A stretch of 64,000 bases of DNA from 0-14-0-80-60-11 sp049322355 (GTDB lineage Bacteria; Desulfobacterota; Desulfobaccia; Desulfobaccales; 0-14-0-80-60-11), in the NCBI GenBank assembly GCA_049322355.1, contig JBMORG010000027.1, forward strand, positions 417,079 through 481,078, in the 5' to 3' direction. The notes below the pieces were generated by a model. That model made no database searches and had not been told where the DNA came from. It saw nothing but the letters and a program-made list of their open reading frames with translations. Made by a program: the position numbers and the translations under genes. Each line of letters begins with the position of its first letter. Positions within the stretch are counted from its first letter, which is position 1. Shown here one piece after another: positions 27,129 to 34,315 of this stretch.

Positions 27129-27477
27129 TGGTGGAGGCGGCGGGAGTCGAACCCGCGTCCGCCAATAGTCCCTGAAAGCTTCTACATGCTTAGCCGCTGT
27201 TTTAATTTTGCCCCAAGAAGGCTTCCAACGGCAGAATCCTTAGAGGCTAGCCTACCTTAAATTTTCGTCCACCAACCCGCAGGCCTGGATGGCAGCTTTG
27301 CCGGGATACCGTCATCTGGGGCCCTCTCCCGGCGTCGAGCCTCAGATGCTAGCCTTAAGCGGCTAGAGCGTAGCCGTAATTGTCGGCACTTATGGTTTTC
27401 CTACCCGTTTTACGAGCGGACAGGACCTCGGCATGCAACTTACAGTTCCCTATTCACGTCGAAGCCGTTACGCCCCC
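27129..27477 (-). ncRNA. ssrA: tmRNA (ssrA)
   Basis: About 349 nt. The 5' end GGGGGCG pairs with CGCCTCC before the encoded CCA (complement of 27129-27131), and the T-arm GGGAGTCGAACCC-type sequence is present at the 3' end. The tag reading frame near 27353-27385 gives ADNYGYALAA then TAA, with the ALAA degron intact. It rescues stalled ribosomes with SmpB. One-piece form. Confidence 0.95.
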
Positions 27478-27485
27478 TAAAATTA

Positions 27486-27513
27486 ATTATAACCATTATT
27501 TAGGGGTTTGCAA
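27486..27513 (-). promoter_or_regulatory. tmRNA promoter
   Basis: Reverse strand TTGCAA (27508-27513), 16-nt spacer, perfect TATAAT (27486-27491), 8 nt before the tmRNA 5' end. Confidence 0.8.
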
Positions 27514-27557
27514 CCCCTCCGGTCCGGCATGCAGCAGTTTTGCTATTTGGATGGCTT

Positions 27558-28274
27558 TCAAGAAAGCGCCTGGGCAATTTCCGCCACAATTTTCTTGGCG
27601 GCTTCCTTGGGCTTATCTGCAAAACGGATGGGCCGGCCCACCACAATATAGTCAGCACCGGCTCTGATGGCTGCGGAGGGAGTGGTTATGCGCTTTTGGT
27701 CGTCTCCCGGAACTGCCGCCCAATGGGGCCGTATCGCCGGACAAACTACTAGAAAATCTTTGCCAAATTCATTCTTGACAGCCTGAGCTTCCTTGCCGGC
27801 GCAGACCACACCATCGCAGCCGGCTTCCTTGGCCAGCTTGGCCCGGAGGAGAACTAATTTAGCAGGATCTTCGGCATATTCCCTGGCAATGCCCATGGCC
27901 AAAAGGTCTTCCACCTCCAAATGGGTGAGCACGGTGACCCCAAGAACTTTAATCCCATTTCTTAAAGCCTCCACGTTGGCCCGGAGCATTTGGCGACCCT
28001 GATCCACATGCACCGTAGCCAGTCTCGCACCCTTCATTATCCGGGCTTGAGCGCTCACCACGGTGGCCGGGATATCGTGGAATTTCAAATCGAGGAAATA
28101 GTCCACGCCGAGACTATCCGTCATGAATTGCAAAAATGTCGGCCCTGCCGCCATAAAAAGCTCTAACCCCACCTTGAAGAGCCCCACTTCCTCCTTAAGC
28201 AATTCGATAAGTATCTTGGCCTCTTCGGGACTGGGCACGTCCAGGGGAAAAATCAAGTGGTCCTTGGGTTGCAT
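27558..28274 (-). CDS. pyrF: Orotidine 5'-phosphate decarboxylase
   Basis: Final step of UMP synthesis, cytoplasmic. A 238-aa barrel with the catalytic DLKFHDIP segment, the N-terminal IFPLDVPSPEEA and the C-terminal phosphate loop YIVVGRPI. Standard short bacterial type. It lies between the DUF3786 gene (148 bp upstream) and the tmRNA; its 3' end is only 80 bp from the tmRNA promoter. Confidence 0.96.
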   Translation of the reverse strand: MQPKDHLIFPLDVPSPEEAKILIELLKEEVGLFKVGLELFMAAGPTFLQFMTDSLGVDYFLDLKFHDIPATVVSAQARIMKGARLATVHVDQGRQMLRANVEALRNGIKVLGVTVLTHLEVEDLLAMGIAREYAEDPAKLVLLRAKLAKEAGCDGVVCAGKEAQAVKNEFGKDFLVVCPAIRPHWAAVPGDDQKRITTPSAAIRAGADYIVVGRPIRFADKPKEAAKKIVAEIAQALS

Positions 28275-28422
28275 TGGGTCCTCGAATCTAAAATTCCGTA
28301 AACTTTAGCATCTTTCCTTGCAGCTAGTCAATTTTAAGGATAATGATAATCCCAGGCACTTAATCTTTGTCGTTCTAGCCAAATACCTCGTTGCTCCTGG
28401 TAGAATAATGGTTGGCTGTATT

Positions 28423-29061
28423 CTAAGTCTTCAGCCGGAACTGCCGGGCCGCGCCCATCAAGCGGTAGACCGAGGCGCCGGAGAGCGCGGCGATGTCCTC
28501 GGTGGGAAAATAGCGGGGAATAGTCTCATCAAACAGGATATTGGCCTCGGAAGGAAATTCTTCATCCCCGCTCCAGAGTACATGGGTAATGGGTACCCGG
28601 GGAAAGGCCAGAAAGGTAGCTGAGACATCGCCCAACGCCTGAGGCTGCCCTCCCATACTCACCGCAACCTTAAGGTAGAGCTGCAGGTCATGTCCGAAAG
28701 TCTCTAAAAGCGGCTTTTTGGCCCGAGAAACAAAGGCTGACCAATAAAAACCCCCTTCCGGAACCTGGCGAAAATCGATGGTGCGGCCGGTGAGGGGCTC
28801 TCCCGAGGCGTTCAGGAGATAATGCAGGATAAGGATCTGTTCCGGGAGGGAAATTTCCCCCTGGCCCGCACCGAGGGTCACGCTGACCTCCGGCCAGGTG
28901 ATGCGGCGTGGCTGGCCGAAGTAGGGGACGATGAGGCCGTCCTGGGTGTCTTCCACAAAGTATTGCGCGCCGGCCTTAGCCTCTAATCGCTTGGGATTGA
29001 TTTTCTGCAATTCTGAGACAGCCAGGGCGAGGGCTGCCTTATAATCATCGATCCGGGGCAT
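28423..29061 (-). CDS. DUF3786 domain protein
   Basis: A 212-aa soluble protein. The pattern fits DUF3786: an N-terminal helix, GQPRRITWPEV, LPEQILILHYLL, then GEPLTGRTIDFRQVPEGGFYWSAF and the closing LWSGDEEFPSEANILFD. The family is common in anaerobes and is uncharacterised; it lacks a Cys motif here. It is divergent from the aromatic operon. An 8-bp hairpin (29103-29110 with 29125-29132) lies in its leader. Confidence 0.75.
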   Translation of the reverse strand: MPRIDDYKAALALAVSELQKINPKRLEAKAGAQYFVEDTQDGLIVPYFGQPRRITWPEVSVTLGAGQGEISLPEQILILHYLLNASGEPLTGRTIDFRQVPEGGFYWSAFVSRAKKPLLETFGHDLQLYLKVAVSMGGQPQALGDVSATFLAFPRVPITHVLWSGDEEFPSEANILFDETIPRYFPTEDIAALSGASVYRLMGAARQFRLKT

Positions 29062-29204
29062 ACCGCCTCCTTAATAACGGTTTCTGGAGCGGGCGGGTCG
29101 GGAGAGACCGAGGCAACGCTGCGCCGGTCTCTTTCCTTTCAGCCAATCGAAGTCTCGGCCTCCAACTCCTGAATCAAATTAAATTATAGCCCAAAAAAAT
29201 TTTA

Positions 29205-29233
29205 TTGACATGGGGGCGCAGATATTTTAGGTT
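29205..29233 (+). promoter_or_regulatory. Probable promoter of the aromatic operon
   Basis: TTGACA (29205-29210), 17-nt spacer, TAGGTT (29228-29233; the key T, A and final T match). Expected start near 29240, about 19 nt before the leader-peptide ATG. The -10 box is weak, so the exact start is uncertain. Confidence 0.5.
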
Positions 29234-29258
29234 TATAGGAGTCGAGGATATTCAGAAA

Positions 29259-29342
29259 ATGCATTTCACCTGGCGCCGGTCCGCAGAGTTTTATTTTAGC
29301 TATTATTATTTTACCGGGTCAGGAGTGCGCCTCGACTTTTAA
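29259..29342 (+). CDS. Aromatic leader peptide of the shikimate operon attenuator
   Basis: A 27-codon ORF with 10 aromatic codons: Phe at 3, 11, 13, 18, 27, Tyr at 12, 15, 16, 17 and Trp at 5. The dense run is FYFSYYYF at residues 11-18. A GAGGA ribosome site ends 10 nt before the ATG. The stop codon (29340-29342) lies inside the 5' strand of the antiterminator, and a terminator follows 33 nt later. This is the textbook plan of pheA/trp-type leaders: low charged tRNA-Phe/Tyr stalls the ribosome on the run and lets the operon be read through. The operon that follows makes aromatic amino acids, which supports the reading strongly. Confidence 0.88.
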   Translation: MHFTWRRSAEFYFSYYYFTGSGVRLDF

Positions 29343-29390
29343 AAGAATGTAGGCTCAAAGTAAAAAAAATCTTTTAAAAGCCGTGGCGCA
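29326..29390 (+). promoter_or_regulatory. Antiterminator pairing of the attenuator
   Basis: 29326-29345 pairs with 29371-29390 at 18 of 20 positions, including the self-complementary CTTTTAAAAG present in both strands and TGCGCC with GGCGCA. This pairing takes up the 5' arm of the terminator at 29376-29410. A competing 1:2 stem is possible between GGCGC (29272-29276) and GCGCC (29327-29331). Confidence 0.8.
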
Positions 29391-29410
29391 AGGCGACCAC
29401 GGCTTTTTTT
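29376..29410 (+). terminator. Attenuator terminator before the aromatic operon
   Basis: An 11-bp stem AAAAGCCGTGG/CCACGGCTTTT, with a further CGC/GCG pairing in the loop, followed by T7 (29404-29410). No gene ends before it other than the leader peptide. Confidence 0.92.
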
Positions 29411-29459
29411 ATCATGAGCCGTGGACAGGGCCGGGCGGGCAAACGGCGAGGAGGAAGAA

Positions 29460-30257
29460 GTGGTCGGCAAACAGATACGCATGGAACGCATTATGAACCG
29501 GGACACCGGGCGCACCGTAATCGTCCCCATGGATCACGGTGTCACAGTGGGACCCATTGAAGGCCTCATTGACATGAAAACCACCGTCAACGCGGTGGCC
29601 ACGGGCGGGGCCAATGCCATTGTTATCCATAAGGGCTTGGTATCCAGCGGCCATCGCCGCCGGGGCAAGGACGTGGGGCTGATCATTCACCTGTCGGGGT
29701 CCACGGCGCTATCCCCCTATCCCAATGCCAAGACCCTGGTGTGCACGGTGGAGGAGGCCATCAAGCTGGGGGCGGACGCAGTTTCCATTCACGTCAATGT
29801 GGGAAACGGCTCTGAAAGGGAGATGCTGGCCGATCTGGGCCAAGTGGCCCGGGAAGCCAGGGAGTGGGGCATGCCCCTGTTGGCCATGATGTACCCCCGG
29901 GGCGAAAAGATTAAGGATGAATACGACCCTGGGATCATCATGCACGTTGCCCGCTTGGGGGCGGAGTTGGGCGCGGATATTGTCAAGGTTTCTTACACCG
30001 GCTCGGTGGAGTCGTTCCGCAAGGTGGTGGCCGGGTGTCCGGTGCCGGTGGTCATTGCCGGTGGGCCCAAAATGAATTCCGACCGGGACATCCTGGAGAT
30101 GGTGCAAGGGGCCATTGAAGCCGGGGGCGCCGGGGTGTCCATCGGACGCAATGTCTTCCAGCACCGCAACCCTTCCCACATGGTAGGGGCCATCAGTATG
30201 ATCGTGCACGAAAGTTCGGGGGTTGATGAGGCCCTGGCTTTCCTCCAGGCAATGTGA
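29460..30257 (+). CDS. aroA': 2-amino-3,7-dideoxy-D-threo-hept-6-ulosonate (ADTH) synthase
   Basis: First step of the alternative entry to the shikimate pathway, joining aspartate semialdehyde to a deoxy-keto-sugar phosphate. A 265-aa class I aldolase-like barrel: GRTVIVPMDHGVTVGP near residue 18-33, Schiff-base Lys in IVKVSYTGSVESF, phosphate-binding GGAGVSIGRNVF near the end. The start is GTG 29460 with GAGGAGGAAGAA before it; the frame is open to 29421, inside the attenuator tail. Replaces DAHP synthase. Its partner follows directly. Confidence 0.92.
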   Translation: MVGKQIRMERIMNRDTGRTVIVPMDHGVTVGPIEGLIDMKTTVNAVATGGANAIVIHKGLVSSGHRRRGKDVGLIIHLSGSTALSPYPNAKTLVCTVEEAIKLGADAVSIHVNVGNGSEREMLADLGQVAREAREWGMPLLAMMYPRGEKIKDEYDPGIIMHVARLGAELGADIVKVSYTGSVESFRKVVAGCPVPVVIAGGPKMNSDRDILEMVQGAIEAGGAGVSIGRNVFQHRNPSHMVGAISMIVHESSGVDEALAFLQAM

Positions 30258-30270
30258 GAAGGACGCGGCC

Positions 30271-31263
30271 ATGAAAAAACTCTGGGTCAAAGTTGACCCC
30301 TGGGATAAGAAACTCGTGACCACTGCCCTGGAGAGCGGCGCGGACGCGGTGTGGGTGCCTCCGGGCCGGGCCGACGAGGTCAGGGCCCTGGGCCTCATCA
30401 CTGTGGTGGCCCCGGACGGCGACCTGGTGCCGGGCCGGGACGTCCAGGAAGTGACGATTTTGAGCACTGCGGATGAGGCCGAGGTCATCCGCCTGGCCCG
30501 CCAAGGGCCGGTGATAGTCCGCACCCCGGATTGGACCATTATTCCCCTGGAAAACCTGGTGGCCCAGAGCGGCAACATTTTCCTGGAGGTGAGCGACAAG
30601 GACACGGCCCAAACCGCGCTGGGGGTGCTGGAAAAGGGGGTGGACGGCCTGGTGATCGCCGACGCCACACCCGCGTTGATCAAAGACATCGCCCGCCTGG
30701 TGAAAGAAGCCTCGCCGCCGGTGGCTCTTACTACGGCCCGCATCACCCAACTGACGTCTCTGGGGATGGGCGACCGGGTCTGCGTGGATACCTGTAGCAA
30801 TATGGGCCTGGGTGAAGGAATGCTGGTAGGCAACTCCTCGGGGGGGCTGTTCCTGGTACACGCCGAATCCCTGGAGAATCCTTACGTCGCGCCCCGGCCT
30901 TTTAGGGTTAACGCCGGTCCGGTGCATGCCTATATCCGGGTTCCCGGAGATAAAACCCGGTATCTGGGGGAACTTAAGGCCGGAGACGAAGTCCTGGTGG
31001 CCAATCACCAGGGACGCACCACCCCGGCGGTGGTAGGAAGGGTCAAGGTGGAACGCCGTCCCCTGATGCTGGTGAACGCTGAAGCCGGCGGGCGGGAGAT
31101 CAACACCATTTTGCAAAATGCCGAAACCATCCGTCTCACCCGTCCAAATGGGGAGGCGGTATCAATAGTCACGCTCAAGCCCGGGGACGAAATCCTGGTG
31201 GCCCTGGAAGAAACGGGCCGGCACTTTGGCCATAAAATCCAGGAAACCATCCTGGAGAAATGA
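30271..31263 (+). CDS. aroB': 3-dehydroquinate synthase II
   Basis: NAD-dependent oxidative deamination and cyclisation of ADTH to 3-dehydroquinate, second step of the archaeal-type route. A 330-aa protein: KKLWVKVDPWDKKLVTTALESGAD at the N-terminus, DRVCVDTCSNMGLGEGMLVGNSS in the centre, and RPFRVNAGPVHAYIRVPGDKTRYLGEL, all diagnostic. ATG 30271 has GAAGGAC upstream; the frame is open to 30223. Stop overlaps pheA by 4 bp. Confidence 0.94.
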   Translation: MKKLWVKVDPWDKKLVTTALESGADAVWVPPGRADEVRALGLITVVAPDGDLVPGRDVQEVTILSTADEAEVIRLARQGPVIVRTPDWTIIPLENLVAQSGNIFLEVSDKDTAQTALGVLEKGVDGLVIADATPALIKDIARLVKEASPPVALTTARITQLTSLGMGDRVCVDTCSNMGLGEGMLVGNSSGGLFLVHAESLENPYVAPRPFRVNAGPVHAYIRVPGDKTRYLGELKAGDEVLVANHQGRTTPAVVGRVKVERRPLMLVNAEAGGREINTILQNAETIRLTRPNGEAVSIVTLKPGDEILVALEETGRHFGHKIQETILEK

Positions 31264-32351
31264 GTATGACGGAAAAAGAAGCCATCCGAAACCAGATTGA
31301 CGCCCTGAACCAGGAAATCTTGTCCCTGCTGAACCGTCGGCAGGCCCTGGCCCAGGCCATCGGACAGATCAAAAACCGGGAAGGCCAGGGGACCCTGGAT
31401 TTTCAGCGGGAAGAAGAGGTCCTGGCCCATCTCATGCACTTGAACCCCGGCCCCTTGAGCCCTTCGGCCCTGCGCAATATCTTTCGGGAAATCATCTCCG
31501 CGGCCCGGGAAGTGCAGATGCCCTTCGGGGTGGCGTTCTTAGGACCAGAAGCCACCTTTTCCCACCTGGCGGCCCTGAAAAAATTCGGCCGGGCCACCCG
31601 TTATGGGCCCATGAGCACCATCCAGGAGGTCTTTGCCGAAGTGGAAAAGGGCAAGTTCCAATACGGGGTGGTGCCCATCGAAAATTCCACCGAAGGCATC
31701 GTCAACATCTCCATGGACCTGTTTGCGGAAACCTCGGTGAAAATCTGCGGGGAAATATATCTGGAGGTCTCCCACGACCTGGTGTCCAAGTCCGGGCAGC
31801 GGGCGGACATCGAAGTCATTTACACCCACCCCCAGGCCCACGCCCAGTGCCGCGGCTGGCTGGGGACCCATTTGGGGGAGATTCCCATCCTGGAGGTGGC
31901 CTCCACCGGGGTGGCGGCCCAGAAGGCGGCCAAAAACCCCAACGCCGCGGCCATCGCCAGCGCCTTTGCGGCGCCCCTTTATGACCTGCGGGTGGTGGAG
32001 GCTCGCATCGAAGACAATCCCGGCAATGTCACCCACTTTTTTGTCATCGGCTCCGACTCGCCGGGTCCTACCGGAAATGACAAGACCTCCATCCTGTTTG
32101 CAGTGGATAATATTCCCGGAGCCCTCTATAAAACCCTGCGCCCCCTGGCGGAGCGCAACCTCAACATGACCCGGATCGTTTCCCGGCCCGCCAGAAACGA
32201 GGCCTGGCGCTATCTCTTTTTCGTGGATGTGGACGGCCACACTGCCGAACCCCGGGTGGGCCAGGCCCTGGAAGAAATTCAGGCCATCAGCGCCCACTTT
32301 AAGCTGTTAGGCTCCTTCCCCCGAGCCGCCGGGGTGGAGAATTTGAGTTAG
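31260..32351 (+). CDS. pheA: Bifunctional chorismate mutase/prephenate dehydratase (P-protein)
   Basis: Makes phenylpyruvate from chorismate. A 363-aa protein: AroQ chorismate mutase at 5-88 (RNQIDALNQEILSLLNRRQ), prephenate dehydratase at 95-275 (GPEATFSHLAA, PIENSTEGIVN, VTHFFVIG in place of the usual TRF motif) and ACT domain at 282-358 with GALYKTLRPLAERNLNMTRIVSRP, the Phe-binding region. Expected to be feedback inhibited by Phe. The start overlaps the aroB' stop (ATGA). Confidence 0.96.
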   Translation: MSMTEKEAIRNQIDALNQEILSLLNRRQALAQAIGQIKNREGQGTLDFQREEEVLAHLMHLNPGPLSPSALRNIFREIISAAREVQMPFGVAFLGPEATFSHLAALKKFGRATRYGPMSTIQEVFAEVEKGKFQYGVVPIENSTEGIVNISMDLFAETSVKICGEIYLEVSHDLVSKSGQRADIEVIYTHPQAHAQCRGWLGTHLGEIPILEVASTGVAAQKAAKNPNAAAIASAFAAPLYDLRVVEARIEDNPGNVTHFFVIGSDSPGPTGNDKTSILFAVDNIPGALYKTLRPLAERNLNMTRIVSRPARNEAWRYLFFVDVDGHTAEPRVGQALEEIQAISAHFKLLGSFPRAAGVENLS

Positions 32352-32355
32352 AAGA

Positions 32356-32382
32356 CGGTTTTCCGTTTTCTGTTTTCTGTGA
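32356..32382. repeat. Heptamer array, CGGTTTT/CTGTTTT units
   Basis: CGGTTTT, CCGTTTT, CTGTTTT, CTGTGAA, just after the pheA stop. Inverted partner at 32551-32585. Confidence 0.88.
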
Positions 32383-32431
32383 AAGACGTTATAAAATGAG
32401 TTTGTTGCACGTTAAAGTTGGCAAAAGGTGG

Positions 32432-32488
32432 GGCGGGCCTTTGTGCCCGCCACGGTAAATGTTTGGGGCAGCCGCAGGAGTCTGCCCC
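32432..32488. repeat. Two GC-rich hairpins between pheA and aroD
   Basis: GGCGGGC/GCCCGCC (32432-32451) and GGGGCAG/CTGCCCC (32465-32488). Neither has a T-run. Both belong to common intergenic palindromes of this window. Confidence 0.65.
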
Positions 32489-32543
32489 GTTTCCGTTGCT
32501 AATTTTAAAAAATCTACAATCTTAACCCTCATAAAAATCTGCG

Positions 32544-33263
32544 ATGCCCGAGAACAGAAAACAGAAAACAGAAAACAGAAAACCGCTCCTCCGCATTTGC
32601 GTCCCGGTGGTGGAACCCACCGTCAACCGGGCTCGGGGCCGCTACCAACGGGCCGCCCGCAAGGGCTTGTGGACCGAGGTGCGCCTGGACTACCTGGGGG
32701 AACCGGCCCCGGATCTGAAAAAACTCTTTCGAACCTTGCCGGGGCCGGTGATCGCTACCAACCGCCTGGTAGCAGAAGGCGGCCGTTGGCAAGGAGAGGA
32801 AACGGACCGACGCGGTCTCTTGGAAGAGGCCCTGACCTTGGGAGTGACCTGCCTGGACGTGGAGTTGGCCGCGGATGCCGTTTGGCGTCGGGAAATGACG
32901 GCGCGGCGGGGATCAACCCGAATTATTTTGTCTTGGCATGATTTTTCGGGCACCCCGGAAGCGGCCCGGCTGGAGGCCATACTGGATGAAATGCTGGCCA
33001 CCGACGCGGATATCGTCAAAATGGTCACCATGGCCCAGAAGCCGGAAGACAATCTGCACCTGCTCTCCCTCATTCCCAAAGCCCGTGCCGGCGGCAAGGA
33101 AATTATTGCCTTTTGCATGGGTCCGGGAGGAAAATGGTCTCGGGTGGTGGCGCCTCTTCTGGGAAGCTACCTCACCTTCGCCCCTTTTAGCAAATCCGGG
33201 GCCTCGGCTCCGGGGCAGCTCACGGTGAACGACCTGAAAAAGGTGTGGAAGATAATGAAATAA
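32544..33263 (+). CDS. aroD: 3-dehydroquinate dehydratase, type I
   Basis: Dehydrates 3-dehydroquinate via a Schiff base. A 239-aa class I barrel: RICVPVVEPTVNRARG, the catalytic His in ILSWHDFSGTP, Schiff-base Lys in ADIVKMVTMA, and the closing FAPFSKSGASAPGQ. Residues 2-14 (PENRKQKTENRKP) are encoded by five AAAACAG-type heptamer units, which the family does not have. The ATG at 32544 is the only sensible start before the first core strand, so the repeat seems to be translated as a basic tail. Confidence 0.93.
   Translation: MPENRKQKTENRKPLLRICVPVVEPTVNRARGRYQRAARKGLWTEVRLDYLGEPAPDLKKLFRTLPGPVIATNRLVAEGGRWQGEETDRRGLLEEALTLGVTCLDVELAADAVWRREMTARRGSTRIILSWHDFSGTPEAARLEAILDEMLATDADIVKMVTMAQKPEDNLHLLSLIPKARAGGKEIIAFCMGPGGKWSRVVAPLLGSYLTFAPFSKSGASAPGQLTVNDLKKVWKIMK
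32551..32585. repeat. Heptamer array at the aroD 5' end
   Basis: AGAACAG, AAAACAG, AAAACAG, AAAACAG, AAAACCG in exact register, inside the first codons of aroD. Confidence 0.92.
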
Positions 33264-33272
33264 TAAAACTGA

Positions 33273-33348
33273 CATAGTGGCACAGGCCTCCGGCCTGTGA
33301 ACCCAGGAGTGACCTTATTCTCACAGGCTGGAAGCCTGCGCCACTATG
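33273..33348. repeat. 76-bp BIME-like palindrome between aroD and aroE
   Basis: Outer arms CATAGTGGCACAGGC and GCCTGCGCCACTATG match at 14 of 15 positions. Inner hairpins GGCC.. /..CAGGCTGGAAGCCTG are present. A single-hairpin relative is at 63947-63967. Confidence 0.85.
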
Positions 33349-33361
33349 GTTTAGCTTAATA

Positions 33362-33389
33362 AAGCTGAAAGCTGATGGCTGATAGCTCC
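33362..33389. repeat. Heptamer array over the aroE start codon
   Basis: AAGCTGA, AAGCTGA, TGGCTGA, TAGCTCC in register. The aroE ATG (33375-33377) spans units two and three. Confidence 0.85.
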
Positions 33390-34208
33390 CTTAAAATCAA
33401 CGGCAAAACCCGGGTCTTCGGCATCCTGGGGCGGCCGGTGGCCCATTCCCTGAGCCCGGCCATGCACAACGCCGCGTTTCGGCACCTGGGGATTAATGCG
33501 GTATATGTGGCTTTTCCGGTGACGGATTTGGCCCAGGCCGTGGCGGGCTTAAGGGGGCTTTCCATCGGCGGGGTGAGCGTCACCATTCCCTTCAAGGAAG
33601 CGGTCATTCCCCTGATCGATGAGTTAGGGCCCCAGGCCGCCAAGATCGGGGCGGTGAACACCGTGATCAACCATGACGGGCGTCTTTCGGGCCACAACAC
33701 CGACTGGCTGGGGGCGGTGACGGCCTTGAATGCCGAAGTCAGCCTCCAGGGCCGCCACGTCCTGGTCCTGGGGGCCGGAGGGGCCTCCCGGGCCATCAGC
33801 TTCGGAATTATTAATGAGGGGGGCCGCGTCACCCTGACCGATGTGGACCAGGACCGGGCCGCAGCCCTGGCGGAGCATTTGGGGGCCGAGGCCATCCCTA
33901 GGGATGGACTGGAGGGCTGCCACGCCAGCATTTTGGTGAACGCGACCCCTGTAGGCATGGCCCCGGATATCGACGGAATCGCTATTTCCCCAGACCTGCT
34001 GGACCGTTTCGAAGTGGTTATGGACATTGTTTATGAGCCCCTGGCCACCCGCCTGCTAAAAGAAGCCAAATCCAGGAAAATCCAGACCATTGACGGCTTC
34101 CAGATGTTTATTCATCAGGCCGTGGCGCAATTCCAGCTTTTCACTGGACTGGAAGCTCCGGCGGAGGTCATGGCCCGGGCGGCTTACGGGGCTAAGGAAA
34201 AACGTTAA
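33375..34208 (+). CDS. aroE: Shikimate dehydrogenase
   Basis: NADPH-dependent reduction of 3-dehydroshikimate. A 277-aa protein: shikimate-binding SLSPAMHN near residue 25, catalytic Lys in TIPFKEAV, Asn/Asp pair in VNTVIN and GHNTDWLG, NADP loop GAGGASRA and C-terminal QAVAQFQLFTG. The start ATG lies inside a heptamer array with no separate ribosome site; family alignment would place the first strand at about residue 8 (INGKTRVFGILG), so the start fits. Confidence 0.96.
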   Translation: MADSSLKINGKTRVFGILGRPVAHSLSPAMHNAAFRHLGINAVYVAFPVTDLAQAVAGLRGLSIGGVSVTIPFKEAVIPLIDELGPQAAKIGAVNTVINHDGRLSGHNTDWLGAVTALNAEVSLQGRHVLVLGAGGASRAISFGIINEGGRVTLTDVDQDRAAALAEHLGAEAIPRDGLEGCHASILVNATPVGMAPDIDGIAISPDLLDRFEVVMDIVYEPLATRLLKEAKSRKIQTIDGFQMFIHQAVAQFQLFTGLEAPAEVMARAAYGAKEKR

Positions 34209-34315
34209 AATAAATGCAGGGTGGGCACTGCCCGCCTCATGTTACTGTTGACCGCCTAGTAGCCGCGGGCTTCAGCCTGCGCAAAATCCAGCGGAATTAA
34301 AAATATTGTGCAGCA
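34209..34315. other. Gap aroE-aroA with two small palindromes
   Basis: Contains GGTGGGCACTGCCCGCC-type and CCGCGGGCTTCAGCCTGCG-type intergenic repeats. No promoter or terminator seen. Confidence 0.5.

Noticed and set aside
29709..30833. 374-codon reverse frame
   Set aside because: Antisense shadow of aroA' and aroB'.
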